From AC-32 sp963763475 (GTDB lineage Bacteria > Actinomycetota > Thermoleophilia > Gaiellales > Gaiellaceae): 64,000 nt of DNA. Location of the stretch: the NCBI GenBank assembly GCA_963763475.1, contig CAVXOR010000002.1, positions 496,001 to 560,000 on the forward strand, given 5' to 3'. Of the stretch, positions 55,568-63,416 are shown piece after piece. The first letter of the stretch is position 1; each line of letters begins with the position of its first letter. The translations under genes were made by a program, and so were the position numbers. The notes under the pieces were generated by a model, which was given only the letters and a program-made list of their open reading frames with translations, was not told where the DNA came from and ran no database searches.

Positions 55568-55996
55568 GTGCCGCAGGCCGCCGATGCGCTCGCTCACCTG
55601 ACCGAGATCTCGACCCAGATCGAGGCCGCGGTCGTGCTCGACCGGGACGGGAACGTGCAGTCCGCGACGGTCGACGACGAGCGGGCCGGTCGGATTGCCC
55701 GCAGTGCGCTCGAGCTCTTCCGGCGTGCCGAGGGCCAGCGGGAGCAGGAACTCGTCCAGCTCGAGGCGGCCCTCGCCGGCGGCAGCGTCTTCGTGGTCCG
55801 CGACGAGGCGCGCCTGATCGCCGCGACGACCGGCCCGGGGCCGACTGCCGGGCTCGTCTTCTACGACCTGAAGAGCGCCTTGCGCAGCCTCGGCGAGCCG
55901 GCCGCGAAGCCGAAGCCGAAGAAGCGCGCTCCGGCCAAGCGCGCTCCCGCCAAGCGCGCGGCCACCCCGAAAAGGAAGAAGGATGCGAGCTCCTAG
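55568..55996 (+). CDS. Roadblock/LC7-like protein with basic Lys/Ala/Pro-rich tail
   Basis: A 142-residue protein. Residues 5-115 form a Roadblock-like alpha/beta fold (ISTQIEAAVVLDRDGNVQSATV, GGSVFVVRDEARLIAATTGPGPTAGLVFYDLK). The last 30 residues (AAKPKPKKRAPAKRAPAKRA...) are lysine- and alanine-rich, like histone H1-type or Hlp C-terminal tails, and could bind DNA, RNA or membranes. Proteins with free Roadblock domains regulate GTPases or gliding/polarity. GTG at 55568; the next small gene begins 14 bp inside this one. Confidence 0.78.
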   Translation: MPQAADALAHLTEISTQIEAAVVLDRDGNVQSATVDDERAGRIARSALELFRRAEGQREQELVQLEAALAGGSVFVVRDEARLIAATTGPGPTAGLVFYDLKSALRSLGEPAAKPKPKKRAPAKRAPAKRAATPKRKKDASS

Positions 55997-56189
55997 GGCG
56001 CTGGCCGTCGGTCTCGCGATCGGCTCCGCAGCGGGCGCGATCCTGCTGCGACGCCGCGCCCGCACCCGTGACCGGCTCGAGCTCTACTTCGACGACGGCT
56101 CGCTCGTCACGCTCTCGCAGGGCAGCTCCGAGGCCGAGCCCCTTCTGGTTCACGCGCGCGAGCTGCTCGCGGCGACTCGCGGCCGGTGA
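55983..56189 (+). CDS. Small single-helix hypothetical protein
   Basis: A 68-residue protein with an N-terminal hydrophobic segment (ALAVGLAIGSAAGAILL) flanked by arginines, then a hydrophilic tail with a possible short beta hairpin (LELYFDDGSLVTLSQGSSEAE). Function unknown; it may be a membrane-anchored partner of the preceding Roadblock-like protein. ATG overlaps that gene by 14 bp, and its stop overlaps the pyrE GTG (GTGA), so it is embedded in the chain. Confidence 0.72.
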   Translation: MRAPRALAVGLAIGSAAGAILLRRRARTRDRLELYFDDGSLVTLSQGSSEAEPLLVHARELLAATRGR

Positions 56190-56743
56190 ACCGAGCCGAG
56201 CTCGGCGCCGCGCTACGCGAGCACGCCTACCTCGAGGGCGACTTCGTGCTCCGCTCCGGGCGGCGCTCGCGCTACTACCTCGACAAGTACCGCTTCGAGA
56301 CGGTCCCCGAGCTGCTCGGCCCGCTCGGCGAGCTGATCGCCGAGACCGTGCGCGAGCACGAGCCCGAAGCAGTGCGGCTCGCCGGGCCCGAGCTCGGCGC
56401 GGTCGCGCTGGCCGCCGCGGCCTCCCTCGCCTCGGGCCTCCCGTTCCTGATCGTGCGCAAGGAGCCGAAGGAGTACGGCACGGCGAACCGGCTCGAAGGC
56501 GTCTTCGAACTCGGCGAGCGCGTGTGCCTGGTCGAGGACGTCGTCACCTCCGCAGGGGCGGCGATCGAGGCGATCGAGGCGCTGCGAACGGCCGGTCTCG
56601 AGGTCGGGACGGCGGTCTGCGTGGTCGACCGCGAGGAGGGCGGAGCGGACGCTCTCGCGCGCGTCGGCGTGCGCCTGCGCGCCCTGTTCCGGCCGACAGA
56701 GCTGCTAGAACTGTCCAAAAGCGCCGCAAAACCGCATGGTTGA
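56186..56743 (+). CDS. pyrE: Orotate phosphoribosyltransferase
   Basis: A 185-residue type-I PRTase converting orotate and PRPP to OMP. Motifs: HAYLEGDFVLRSGRRSRYYLDKYRFET, the PRPP loop VCLVEDVVTSAGAAIEAIEAL (acidic Asp pair in LVEDVVT), and LIVRKEPKEYGTANRLEG. The enzyme acts with PyrF, encoded 0.5 kb downstream. GTG start overlaps the previous small gene by four bases. Confidence 0.95.
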   Translation: MNRAELGAALREHAYLEGDFVLRSGRRSRYYLDKYRFETVPELLGPLGELIAETVREHEPEAVRLAGPELGAVALAAAASLASGLPFLIVRKEPKEYGTANRLEGVFELGERVCLVEDVVTSAGAAIEAIEALRTAGLEVGTAVCVVDREEGGADALARVGVRLRALFRPTELLELSKSAAKPHG

Positions 56744-56814
56744 GCCGAAAGGTGAACCCTGGTAGGGTCTTGCGCCGTGATCCCAACAAGCGAACCGGGA
56801 GGAGAGGAGCGACT

Positions 56815-57114
56815 GTGACGAAGCAAGAGTTCGTCGACAAGGTGGCCCAGAAGGCAAACCTGTCGAGGCGCGACGCGGCCGAGGCGGTGGATGCGGTGCT
56901 CGACTCGATCACCGACACCCTGAAGAGCGGCGGCGAGGTCAACTTCACCGGCTTCGGGAAGTTCTCCACCCAGCACCGCAAGGAGCGCCAGGGCGTCAAC
57001 CCTCGCAACCCAACCGAGAAGGTGACGATCCCCGCGGCAACCGTGCCGAAGTTCTCGGCCGGCAGCACGCTGAAGACCGCGGTCAAGACCGGCGGCGGTG
57101 GCGGCGGGTTCTAG
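56815..57114 (+). CDS. hup: HU-family DNA-binding protein
   Basis: A 99-residue histone-like protein (NKQEF-type start TKQEFVDKVAQKANLSRRDAAEAVDAVLDSITDTLKSGGEVNFTGFGKFSTQHR, cited in pieces) with the beta-arm residues RNPTEKVTIPAATVPKFSAG. A Gly-rich GGGGGF tail replaces the Lys/Ala-rich tail of mycobacterial HupB. It bends and compacts DNA. GTG at 56815 is preceded by a GGGAGGAGAGG ribosome site; promoter -10 TAGGGT near 56762. A strong terminator follows. Confidence 0.95.
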   Translation: MTKQEFVDKVAQKANLSRRDAAEAVDAVLDSITDTLKSGGEVNFTGFGKFSTQHRKERQGVNPRNPTEKVTIPAATVPKFSAGSTLKTAVKTGGGGGGF

Positions 57115-57135
57115 ACCCCGGGCTACCGAAGGTTT

Positions 57136-57165
57136 GAGTGAGGGCCGCGAGAGCGGCCCTCACTC
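57136..57165 (+). terminator. Hairpin terminator after HU gene
   Basis: GAGTGAGGGCCGC (57136-57148) pairs with 57153-57165 across a GAGA tetraloop, the same loop as in the hairpin at 3191-3222. No T-tract follows. Confidence 0.8.
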
Positions 57166-57202
57166 GTTCCCCGGCCGAGTCTCCCGCTAGCCTCTGGCGC
57201 AG

Positions 57203-58120
57203 GTGGGGGCCGAGCCTGCACTAGCGACAGCGCTCTTTCCCGACCGTCTCGCCGAGGCGGTCGAGCGGAAGCGCTCGCAGCTTCTGGTCGGCCTCGACCC
57301 GCGGCCCGACCTGCTGCCGGTCGAGCTGGCCGGCGACGCGCACCTCTCTCCCGATGCGGCGGCCGACGCCTGCGGCCGCTTCTGCTGCGGGATCGTGGAC
57401 GCGGTCGCGCCGCACGTCGTCGGGGTTAAACCGCAGCTCGCGTTCTTCGAGGCGCTCGGCGCGGACGGCCTGCGCGTCTTCGAGGAGGTCTGCGCCTACG
57501 CGCGCTCGGCCGGCCTCGTCGTGCTGGCAGACGCGAAGCGCGGCGACATCGGTTCGACCTCGCGCGCGTACGCGACCGCCTACCTGGAGCCGCGCGGCGA
57601 GAGGCCGCCGCTTGCCGACGCGATGACGGTCAACCCGTATCTCGGCCGCGACTCGCTCGAGCCGTTCCTGGGCGCGTGCCGGCGGCACGGCGGCGGGATC
57701 TTCTGCGTCGTCAAGACGTCCAACGAGGGCGGCGCCGACGTCCAGGACCTGAAGCTCTCGGACGGCCATCCGGTCTGGCACCACGTTGCGCTGCTCGTGC
57801 ACGAGCTCGGCGAGGACCTGGTCGGCGAGCGGGGGCTCTCGAGCGTCGGTGCGGTCGTCGGCGCGACCCATCCACGGGCGGTGGGCGAGGCGCGGCGGCT
57901 GCTGCCGCAGGCGATCCTGCTCCTGCCGGGGGTCGGCGCGCAGGGCGCGACGCCGGCCGACCTCGCGCGGGCCTTCACGAGCGGCCCGGCGAGCGCGCTC
58001 GTCAACGCCTCGCGCAGCGTTATCTACGCCTTTCGAAACGGCCAGGAGGACTGGCGCGCGGCGGCGTCCGCCGAGGCGGCGCGACTGCGGCGCGATGTCT
58101 GGGCAGTCTCCGGCTGGTAG
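57203..58120 (+). CDS. pyrF: Orotidine 5'-phosphate decarboxylase, type 2
   Basis: A 305-residue decarboxylase making UMP. The active-site LADAKRGDIGSTSRAYA (Asp110, Lys112, Asp115) and MTVNPYLGRDSLEPFL belong to the PyrF2 subfamily of actinobacteria, which is longer than the type-1 enzyme (about 230). C-terminal LPGVGAQG and NASRSVIYAF complete the phosphate site. GTG start nine bases after TAGCCT. The gene follows pyrE with the HU gene between them. Confidence 0.94.
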   Translation: MGAEPALATALFPDRLAEAVERKRSQLLVGLDPRPDLLPVELAGDAHLSPDAAADACGRFCCGIVDAVAPHVVGVKPQLAFFEALGADGLRVFEEVCAYARSAGLVVLADAKRGDIGSTSRAYATAYLEPRGERPPLADAMTVNPYLGRDSLEPFLGACRRHGGGIFCVVKTSNEGGADVQDLKLSDGHPVWHHVALLVHELGEDLVGERGLSSVGAVVGATHPRAVGEARRLLPQAILLLPGVGAQGATPADLARAFTSGPASALVNASRSVIYAFRNGQEDWRAAASAEAARLRRDVWAVSGW

Positions 58121-58123
58121 CCG

Positions 58124-58453
58124 GTGGAGCGCGGCTGGCGAGGTCAGGCGAAGCGCTACGGCGCTCCGGCAGCCTTCCTGCTCGCGGTCACGATCGCGGT
58201 CCTGCTCGTCCGCTCGGGGCTGAAGAGCGACGCCGCCGCGCCGACGAGCTCGGTGCGGACGCAGACCGTGCCGACCCGGACCGCCACGACGCCCGTTCCT
58301 CCCAGGCAGAGGCGGTTCTACCGCCTGCGCGCCGGCGAGACGCTCAGCGACGTCGCGATCAGGTTCGACACGACGGTCGAGCAGCTGCTCGCGTTGAACC
58401 CGGGAGTCGAGCCGACGAACCTGATCATCGGGCAGCGAATCAGCGTCAAATAG
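58124..58453 (+). CDS. Membrane-anchored LysM-domain protein
   Basis: A 109-residue protein with an N-terminal helix (AAFLLAVTIAVLLVRSGL) and a C-terminal LysM domain (RFYRLRAGETLSDVAIRFDTTVEQLLALNPGVEPTNLIIGQRI, in pieces). LysM binds peptidoglycan GlcNAc. Type II topology would place the domain outside. The GTG starts three bases after pyrF. It precedes a D,D-carboxypeptidase gene, consistent with a cell-wall role. Confidence 0.9.
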   Translation: MERGWRGQAKRYGAPAAFLLAVTIAVLLVRSGLKSDAAAPTSSVRTQTVPTRTATTPVPPRQRRFYRLRAGETLSDVAIRFDTTVEQLLALNPGVEPTNLIIGQRISVK

Positions 58454-58465
58454 ACTCCCGGCCGT

Positions 58466-59581
58466 TTGAAGGGCCTCCTTTTCGCCGCCGCGGCCCTCGC
58501 GCTCGCGGCTCCCGTGCTCGCAGCTCCGCCGCAGGTGACCGGCCGCTCCTTCGTGGTCGAGAACGGCGCCACCGGCGAGGTGCTGCTGTCGCGTGACGCC
58601 CACGCGCGCGTGCCGATCGCCAGCATCACCAAGTTGATGACCGTGCTGCTGACCGTCGAGCGCACGAAGCCGTCCGACGTCGTCACGGTCAGCCCGCCCG
58701 CGGCGAGCGTCGGCGAGTCGAGCGCGGGCCTGCGGGCGGGCGAGCGGCTCACCGTCCGCGAGCTGCTCGAAGCCGCGCTGATCCAGAGCGCGAACGACGC
58801 CGCCGACGCGCTCGCCGACCACGTGGGCAAGGGGGACGAGCAGCACTTCGTCACGCTGATGAACCGGCGGGCGCGCCAACTCGGGCTACGCGACACGCAC
58901 TACGTCCGCCCCGACGGGCTGGACGCGACCGGGCACGTCTCGAGCGCCCGCGACGTCACCTTGCTGGCTCGGATCGTGATGCACCGCCCGCTCGTGCGGC
59001 AGATCGTGCGCCAGCGCGGGGCGACCATTTCCGGCGGCCGCAGCCTGCACACCTGGAACGACCTGCTCTCGAGCTATCCGGGGATCTTCGGGGTCAAGAC
59101 CGGGCACACGTCGCGGGCCGGCTGGAACGAGGTCGCGGCCGCGAGACGCGGGCCGCTGACGGTCTACGCGACGCTGCTCGGCAGCCCCGACCGCGACGTG
59201 CGCAACGGCGACCTGGAGAAGCTGCTCGACTGGGGCTTCTCGCGCTACCGCGCTGCGGCCGTCGTCGCGAAGGGCCAGCCATACGCGCAGGCGGTCGTCG
59301 GCTACGGGCGAAAGCCGGTGGCCCTGGTCGCAGCCGCCTCGCTGACGCCGTCGCTGCGGGTCGAGTTCCCCGTCGTCCGCCGCATCGTCGCGATGGATGC
59401 GGCCGAGCTGCCCGTCTCCCGGGGTCAGACCCTTGGCCAGGTCCGCGTGTACCAGCGGGGCAAGCTCGTCGGCGCCGTCCCGCTGGTGGCCTCCCGCTCG
59501 GTCTCGCGCCCGGGCCTCGCCGGCCGCGCCGGCTGGTACGCGACGCGTACCCTCCACCACATGTGGGGCTGGGTCTCGTGA
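58466..59581 (+). CDS. dacA: D-alanyl-D-alanine carboxypeptidase (PBP5/DacA type)
   Basis: A 371-residue S11 serine peptidase, exported by the signal peptide KGLLFAAAALALAAPVLAAP. Catalytic motifs: SITK with Ser53 and Lys56, SAN at 108-110, KTG at 211-213. It trims the terminal D-alanine of peptidoglycan stem peptides. A PBP5 C-terminal domain is present (about 265-350) but no clear amphipathic anchor. The TTG start follows TAGACT by nine bases; its stop overlaps the kinase GTG. Confidence 0.93.
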   Translation: MKGLLFAAAALALAAPVLAAPPQVTGRSFVVENGATGEVLLSRDAHARVPIASITKLMTVLLTVERTKPSDVVTVSPPAASVGESSAGLRAGERLTVRELLEAALIQSANDAADALADHVGKGDEQHFVTLMNRRARQLGLRDTHYVRPDGLDATGHVSSARDVTLLARIVMHRPLVRQIVRQRGATISGGRSLHTWNDLLSSYPGIFGVKTGHTSRAGWNEVAAARRGPLTVYATLLGSPDRDVRNGDLEKLLDWGFSRYRAAAVVAKGQPYAQAVVGYGRKPVALVAAASLTPSLRVEFPVVRRIVAMDAAELPVSRGQTLGQVRVYQRGKLVGAVPLVASRSVSRPGLAGRAGWYATRTLHHMWGWVS

Positions 59582-60534
59582 TCGTCACCGTCACCATGAA
59601 CGCGGCGATCGACCGCACGCTGACCGTCCCGAACTTTCAGCGCGGCCAGCGTCACCGCGCCAGCGCCGGGCTAACCCTTGCGGGTGGCAAGGGGATCAAC
59701 ATCGCTCGGGCGCTGAAGCGGCTGGGCGTCCCGGTCGTCGCCACCGGCCTGGCCGGCGGCCGCACCGGCACGCGGATCGTCGAGGAGCTGACCGCCGAGG
59801 CGATCCTGAACGACTTCGTCCGCATCGACGACGAGTCGCGCACCTCGACCGCGATCGTCGACCCGACCGGCGGCAGCTACACCGAGGTGAACGAGTGGGG
59901 CCCACACGTCTCGACCGAAGAGCTGGAGATGCTGCTCGAGAAACTCGTCTACCTCTCGCAGGGCGCCGACTACGTCGTCTTTTCAGGGTCGCTGCCTCGC
60001 GGGATCGACGAGGGCTTCTACGCCGAGGCCGTGCGTGAGCTCAACCGGCGCGGCGCGAGCACGGTGCTCGACTCCGAAGGCGAGCCGCTGCGCCTCGGCG
60101 TCCAGGCCGAGCCGCTGCTGGTCTCGCCGAACGAGCGCGAGGCCGAGGCGCTCGTCGGCCAGGAGTTCAACGACGACGACGACTTCCTCACAGGCCTCGA
60201 GACGATCGCTGAGCTCGGCGCGCGCAACGTGTTGATCACACGCGAGTCGGGGTGCTGGGCGCTGCTGCGGACCGAGCGGCGGGCGAGCCGCTACCGCGCG
60301 GCCGCGCCGCGGGTCGACCCGATCTCGGCGGTCGGCTCGGGCGACGTCCTGCTTGCCGCCTTCGTCGCGGCGCGGCTGGACGGCCGCTCCGACGAGGAGG
60401 CGCTGCGCAGCGCGGTCGCCGCCGGTGCAGCCTCGACGCTCGAGATCGGCGCAGGCAGGTTCGAGCCGCGGGAGGCCGGCCGGCTGATCGGCGGGGTCGA
60501 GGTCGCCCAGCTCGAGCCGGTTGGCAGTGAGTGA
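59578..60534 (+). CDS. PfkB-family 1-phosphofructokinase-like kinase
   Basis: A 318-residue ribokinase-fold kinase. GGKGINIARALKRLG (motif 1) and VGSGDVLLAAFVAARLDGRSDEEAL (motif 2 with catalytic Asp) mark the FruK/LacC subfamily; SGSLPRGIDEGFYAEAV is also typical. It probably phosphorylates fructose-1-phosphate or tagatose-6-phosphate. No PTS gene is near. GTG at 59578 overlaps the dacA stop; a start at 59563 would lie within dacA. Confidence 0.9.
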   Translation: MIVTVTMNAAIDRTLTVPNFQRGQRHRASAGLTLAGGKGINIARALKRLGVPVVATGLAGGRTGTRIVEELTAEAILNDFVRIDDESRTSTAIVDPTGGSYTEVNEWGPHVSTEELEMLLEKLVYLSQGADYVVFSGSLPRGIDEGFYAEAVRELNRRGASTVLDSEGEPLRLGVQAEPLLVSPNEREAEALVGQEFNDDDDFLTGLETIAELGARNVLITRESGCWALLRTERRASRYRAAAPRVDPISAVGSGDVLLAAFVAARLDGRSDEEALRSAVAAGAASTLEIGAGRFEPREAGRLIGGVEVAQLEPVGSE

Positions 60535-60551
60535 GTCGTCTGAGGACGGTG

Positions 60552-60652
60552 GTACGATCGCCGTCCACTTGAGAGACGGCGGCGAGAACGAATTTTCGGC
60601 CCAGGCGATCGCAATTCGGCCTGGGCCGTTCTGCATCCAGGGGAGGTAGTTC
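60552..60652 (+). promoter_or_regulatory. Promoter and structured leader of the guaB3-guaA operon
   Basis: TACGAT (60553-60558) is a likely -10. The roughly 90-nt leader can form CGCCGTC/GACGGCG (60559-60565 with 60575-60581) and CGGCCCAGGC/GCCTGGGCCG (60597-60606 with 60619-60628). CGAATT (60589-60594) can instead pair with AATTCG (60613-60618). These pairings are adjacent or alternative. A GGGAGGT site (60641-60647) precedes the GTG. Confidence 0.5.
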
Positions 60653-61810
60653 GTGGAGATCGAGATCGGCCGGGGCAAGAAGGCACGGCAGGCGTACGGG
60701 TTCGACGACATCGCGATCGTGCCGTCCAGGCGCACACGCGACCCCCAGGACGTGGACATCGGCTGGAAGCTCGGCCCGCACCTGCTCGAGCTGCCGCTGC
60801 TGGCCTCGGCGATGGACGGCGTCGTCTCGCCGCAGATCGCGATCGAGCTCGGCAAGCTCGGCGGGCTAGGGGTGCTCAACCTCGAGGGCATCTTCACCCG
60901 CTACGAGCGACCCGAGCGCGAGCTGGAGAAGATCTCGAAGCTGCCGAAGGAGCAGGCGACGAGCGGGATGCAGAAGATCTACGAGCGCCCGGTCGAGCCG
61001 AAGCTGATCGCCAAGCGGATCGAGGAGATCAAGGAGGCCGGTGTGCTCGCGGCCGGCTCGCTCACGCCGCAGAAGGTGCGCGAGCACTACGAGGTGGCGC
61101 TGGCGGCCGGGCTCGACGTGCTCGTGATCCAGGGCACGGTCGTCTCGGCCGAGCACGTCTCCTCGAACGGTCACGCGCTCAACCTGAAGGAGTTCATCGC
61201 GTCGCTGCCGATCCCGACGATCGTCGGGGGCTGCGCCTCGTACCAGACCGCGCTGCACCTGATGCGCACCGGCGCCGAGGGTGTGCTCGTCGGCGTCGGG
61301 CCCGGGCAGGCCTGCACCACGCGCGGCGTGCTCGGCGTCGGCGTCCCGCAGGCGACCGCGATCGCCGACGCGGCCGCGGCGCGCATCCAGCACCTGCTCG
61401 AGACCGGCAAGTACGTGAACGTGATCGCGGACGGCGGCATGCGCACCGGCGGCGACATCTCGAAGGCGATCGCGTGCGGCGCCGACGCCGTGATGGTCGG
61501 CTCGCCGCTCGCCCGCGCGAAGGAGGCACCCGGCCGCGGCTTCCACTGGGGCATGGCCACCTTCCACCCGACGCTCCCGCGCGGAGCGCGCGTTGCGGTC
61601 GACCAGAACGCGACGCTGGAGGAGATCGTGATCGGCCCCGCGCGCGAGAACGACGGCACGCTGAACCTGATGGGCGCGCTGCGGACGTCGATGGCGACCT
61701 GCGGCTACGAGTCGATCCACGACTTCCAGAAGGCCGAGGTGATGCTCGCACCGGCGATCAAGACCGAAGGCAAGTCCCTCCAGCAGGCGCAGCGCATCGG
61801 GATGGGGTAG
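60653..61810 (+). CDS. guaB3: IMP dehydrogenase family protein, GuaB3 type
   Basis: A 385-residue IMPDH/GMPR-fold protein without CBS domains. Features are ASAMDGVVSP, VIQGTVVSAEHVSS, and the catalytic-loop Cys221 in GPGQACTTRGVLGVGVPQ, followed by DGGMRTGGDISKAIACGADAVMVGS. The Gln-Ala-Cys loop and 385-residue length place it in the GuaB3 group, which in actinobacteria occurs alongside GuaB2 and whose exact reaction is debated. No GuaB2 is seen here. Its stop overlaps guaA (TAGTG). Confidence 0.9.
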   Translation: MEIEIGRGKKARQAYGFDDIAIVPSRRTRDPQDVDIGWKLGPHLLELPLLASAMDGVVSPQIAIELGKLGGLGVLNLEGIFTRYERPERELEKISKLPKEQATSGMQKIYERPVEPKLIAKRIEEIKEAGVLAAGSLTPQKVREHYEVALAAGLDVLVIQGTVVSAEHVSSNGHALNLKEFIASLPIPTIVGGCASYQTALHLMRTGAEGVLVGVGPGQACTTRGVLGVGVPQATAIADAAAARIQHLLETGKYVNVIADGGMRTGGDISKAIACGADAVMVGSPLARAKEAPGRGFHWGMATFHPTLPRGARVAVDQNATLEEIVIGPARENDGTLNLMGALRTSMATCGYESIHDFQKAEVMLAPAIKTEGKSLQQAQRIGMG

Positions 61811-63387
61811 TGGGCGAGGTAGTCCCGCTTCCGGTCCCGGAGCCGTCGCCCGAGGAGCGGCCGGTGCTCGTGCTCGACTGCGGCGGGCAGTACGCGCAGC
61901 TGATCGCGCGGCGGGTGCGGGAGGCGCGGGTCTACTCGGAGCTCGTGCCGCACTCGATCTCTGCAGCGGAGGCACGCGCGCGGCGGCCTCGGGCGCTCGT
62001 GCTCTCGGGCGGGCCGGCATCGGTGTACGCAGCGGGTGCGCCGCGGGTCGATCCGGGTCTCTTCGAGCTGGGCGTGCCGACGCTCGGCATCTGCTACGGC
62101 ATGCAGCTGATGGCCCAGGAGCTCGGCGGCACGGTCGAGCGCACCGGCGTCTCGGAGTTCGGCAAGACCGACGTGCGCGCCGAGCCCGAGAGCTCGCTCT
62201 TCGCTGGCCTCGGTGCCGAGCAGACCGGCTGGATGAGCCACCGTGACTCGGTCACCGCGCCGCCCGCCGGCGCGCGCGTGACCGCCGGCTCGCCGGCCGC
62301 GCCGATCGCGGCCTTCGAGGATCCCGAGCGCCGGCTCTACGGCGTCCAGTTCCACCCCGAGGTCGTGCACACGCCGCACGGCCAGGAGTTGCTGAAGAAC
62401 TTCCTCTACGGTGTGGCCGACGCGCCGCCGACCTGGACGGCCGCGGCCGTGATCGAGGAGCAGGTCGAGCGCATCCGCGGGCAGGTCGGCTCGGACCGCG
62501 TGCTCTGTGCGCTCTCCGGCGGCGTCGACTCGGCGGTCGCGGCGTTGCTCGTGCACAAGGCGGTCGGAGACCAGCTCGTCTGCGTGTTCGTCGACCACGG
62601 CTTCCTGCGCAAGGACGAGGCGGCGCAGGTAGTCGAGACCTTCGAGGGCCACTTCCACGTGCCGCTCGTCCACGTCCAGGCCCAGGAGCGGTTCCTGGCG
62701 CGGCTGGAGGGCGTCTCGGACCCCGAGCAGAAGCGGAAGGCGATCGGTGAGGAGTTCATCCGCGTCTTCGAGGAGGAGTCGAACCGGCTCGGGGAGATCA
62801 GGCACCTGGTGCAGGGGACGCTCTACTCGGACGTGATCGAGTCCGGCGGCGACGCCTCGGTCGCGGCCACGATCAAGTCGCACCACAACGTCGGCGGGCT
62901 TCCCGAGGACATGGAGATGGAGCTCGTCGAGCCGCTGCGCCTGCTGTTCAAGGACGAGGTGCGGCGCGTGGGCGAGGAGCTCGGCCTGCCGGAGCGGATG
63001 GTCTGGCGCCAGCCGTTCCCGGGTCCCGGGCTGGCGATCCGGATCATCGGCGAGGTGACGAGCGAGCGGCTCGAGATCCTGCGCGAGGCGGACGCGATCC
63101 TCCAGGAGGAGGTGCGGCGGGCGGGCCTCTACCGCGAGTTGTGGCAGTCGTTCGCCGTCCTGCCGGCGATCCGCTCGGTCGGGGTGCAGGGCGACGAGCG
63201 GACGTACGGCTATCCGGTCGTGGTGCGGGCGGTGACGAGCGACGACGCGATGACGGCCGACTGGGCGCGCCTCCCGTACGACCTGCTCGAGACGATCTCG
63301 TCGCGGATCGTGAACGAGGTCCCGGCGGTGAACCGCGTCGTGCTCGACATCACCTCGAAGCCGCCGTCGACGATCGAGTGGGAGTGA
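61810..63387 (+). CDS. guaA: GMP synthase (glutamine-hydrolysing)
   Basis: A 525-residue enzyme that aminates XMP to GMP. Glutaminase domain: Cys95 in LGICYGMQL, His/Glu in QFHPEVVHTPHG. ATP-pyrophosphatase P-loop LSGGVDSAVAALLVHK, then KSHHNVGGLPEDM and the dimerisation domain ending KPPSTIEWE. All motifs intact. GTG at 61810 overlaps the guaB3 stop by one base. Confidence 0.97.
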   Translation: MGEVVPLPVPEPSPEERPVLVLDCGGQYAQLIARRVREARVYSELVPHSISAAEARARRPRALVLSGGPASVYAAGAPRVDPGLFELGVPTLGICYGMQLMAQELGGTVERTGVSEFGKTDVRAEPESSLFAGLGAEQTGWMSHRDSVTAPPAGARVTAGSPAAPIAAFEDPERRLYGVQFHPEVVHTPHGQELLKNFLYGVADAPPTWTAAAVIEEQVERIRGQVGSDRVLCALSGGVDSAVAALLVHKAVGDQLVCVFVDHGFLRKDEAAQVVETFEGHFHVPLVHVQAQERFLARLEGVSDPEQKRKAIGEEFIRVFEEESNRLGEIRHLVQGTLYSDVIESGGDASVAATIKSHHNVGGLPEDMEMELVEPLRLLFKDEVRRVGEELGLPERMVWRQPFPGPGLAIRIIGEVTSERLEILREADAILQEEVRRAGLYRELWQSFAVLPAIRSVGVQGDERTYGYPVVVRAVTSDDAMTADWARLPYDLLETISSRIVNEVPAVNRVVLDITSKPPSTIEWE

Positions 63388-63416
63388 CCTCGGCTCGTTC
63401 CGGGTAAGCCGCGACC

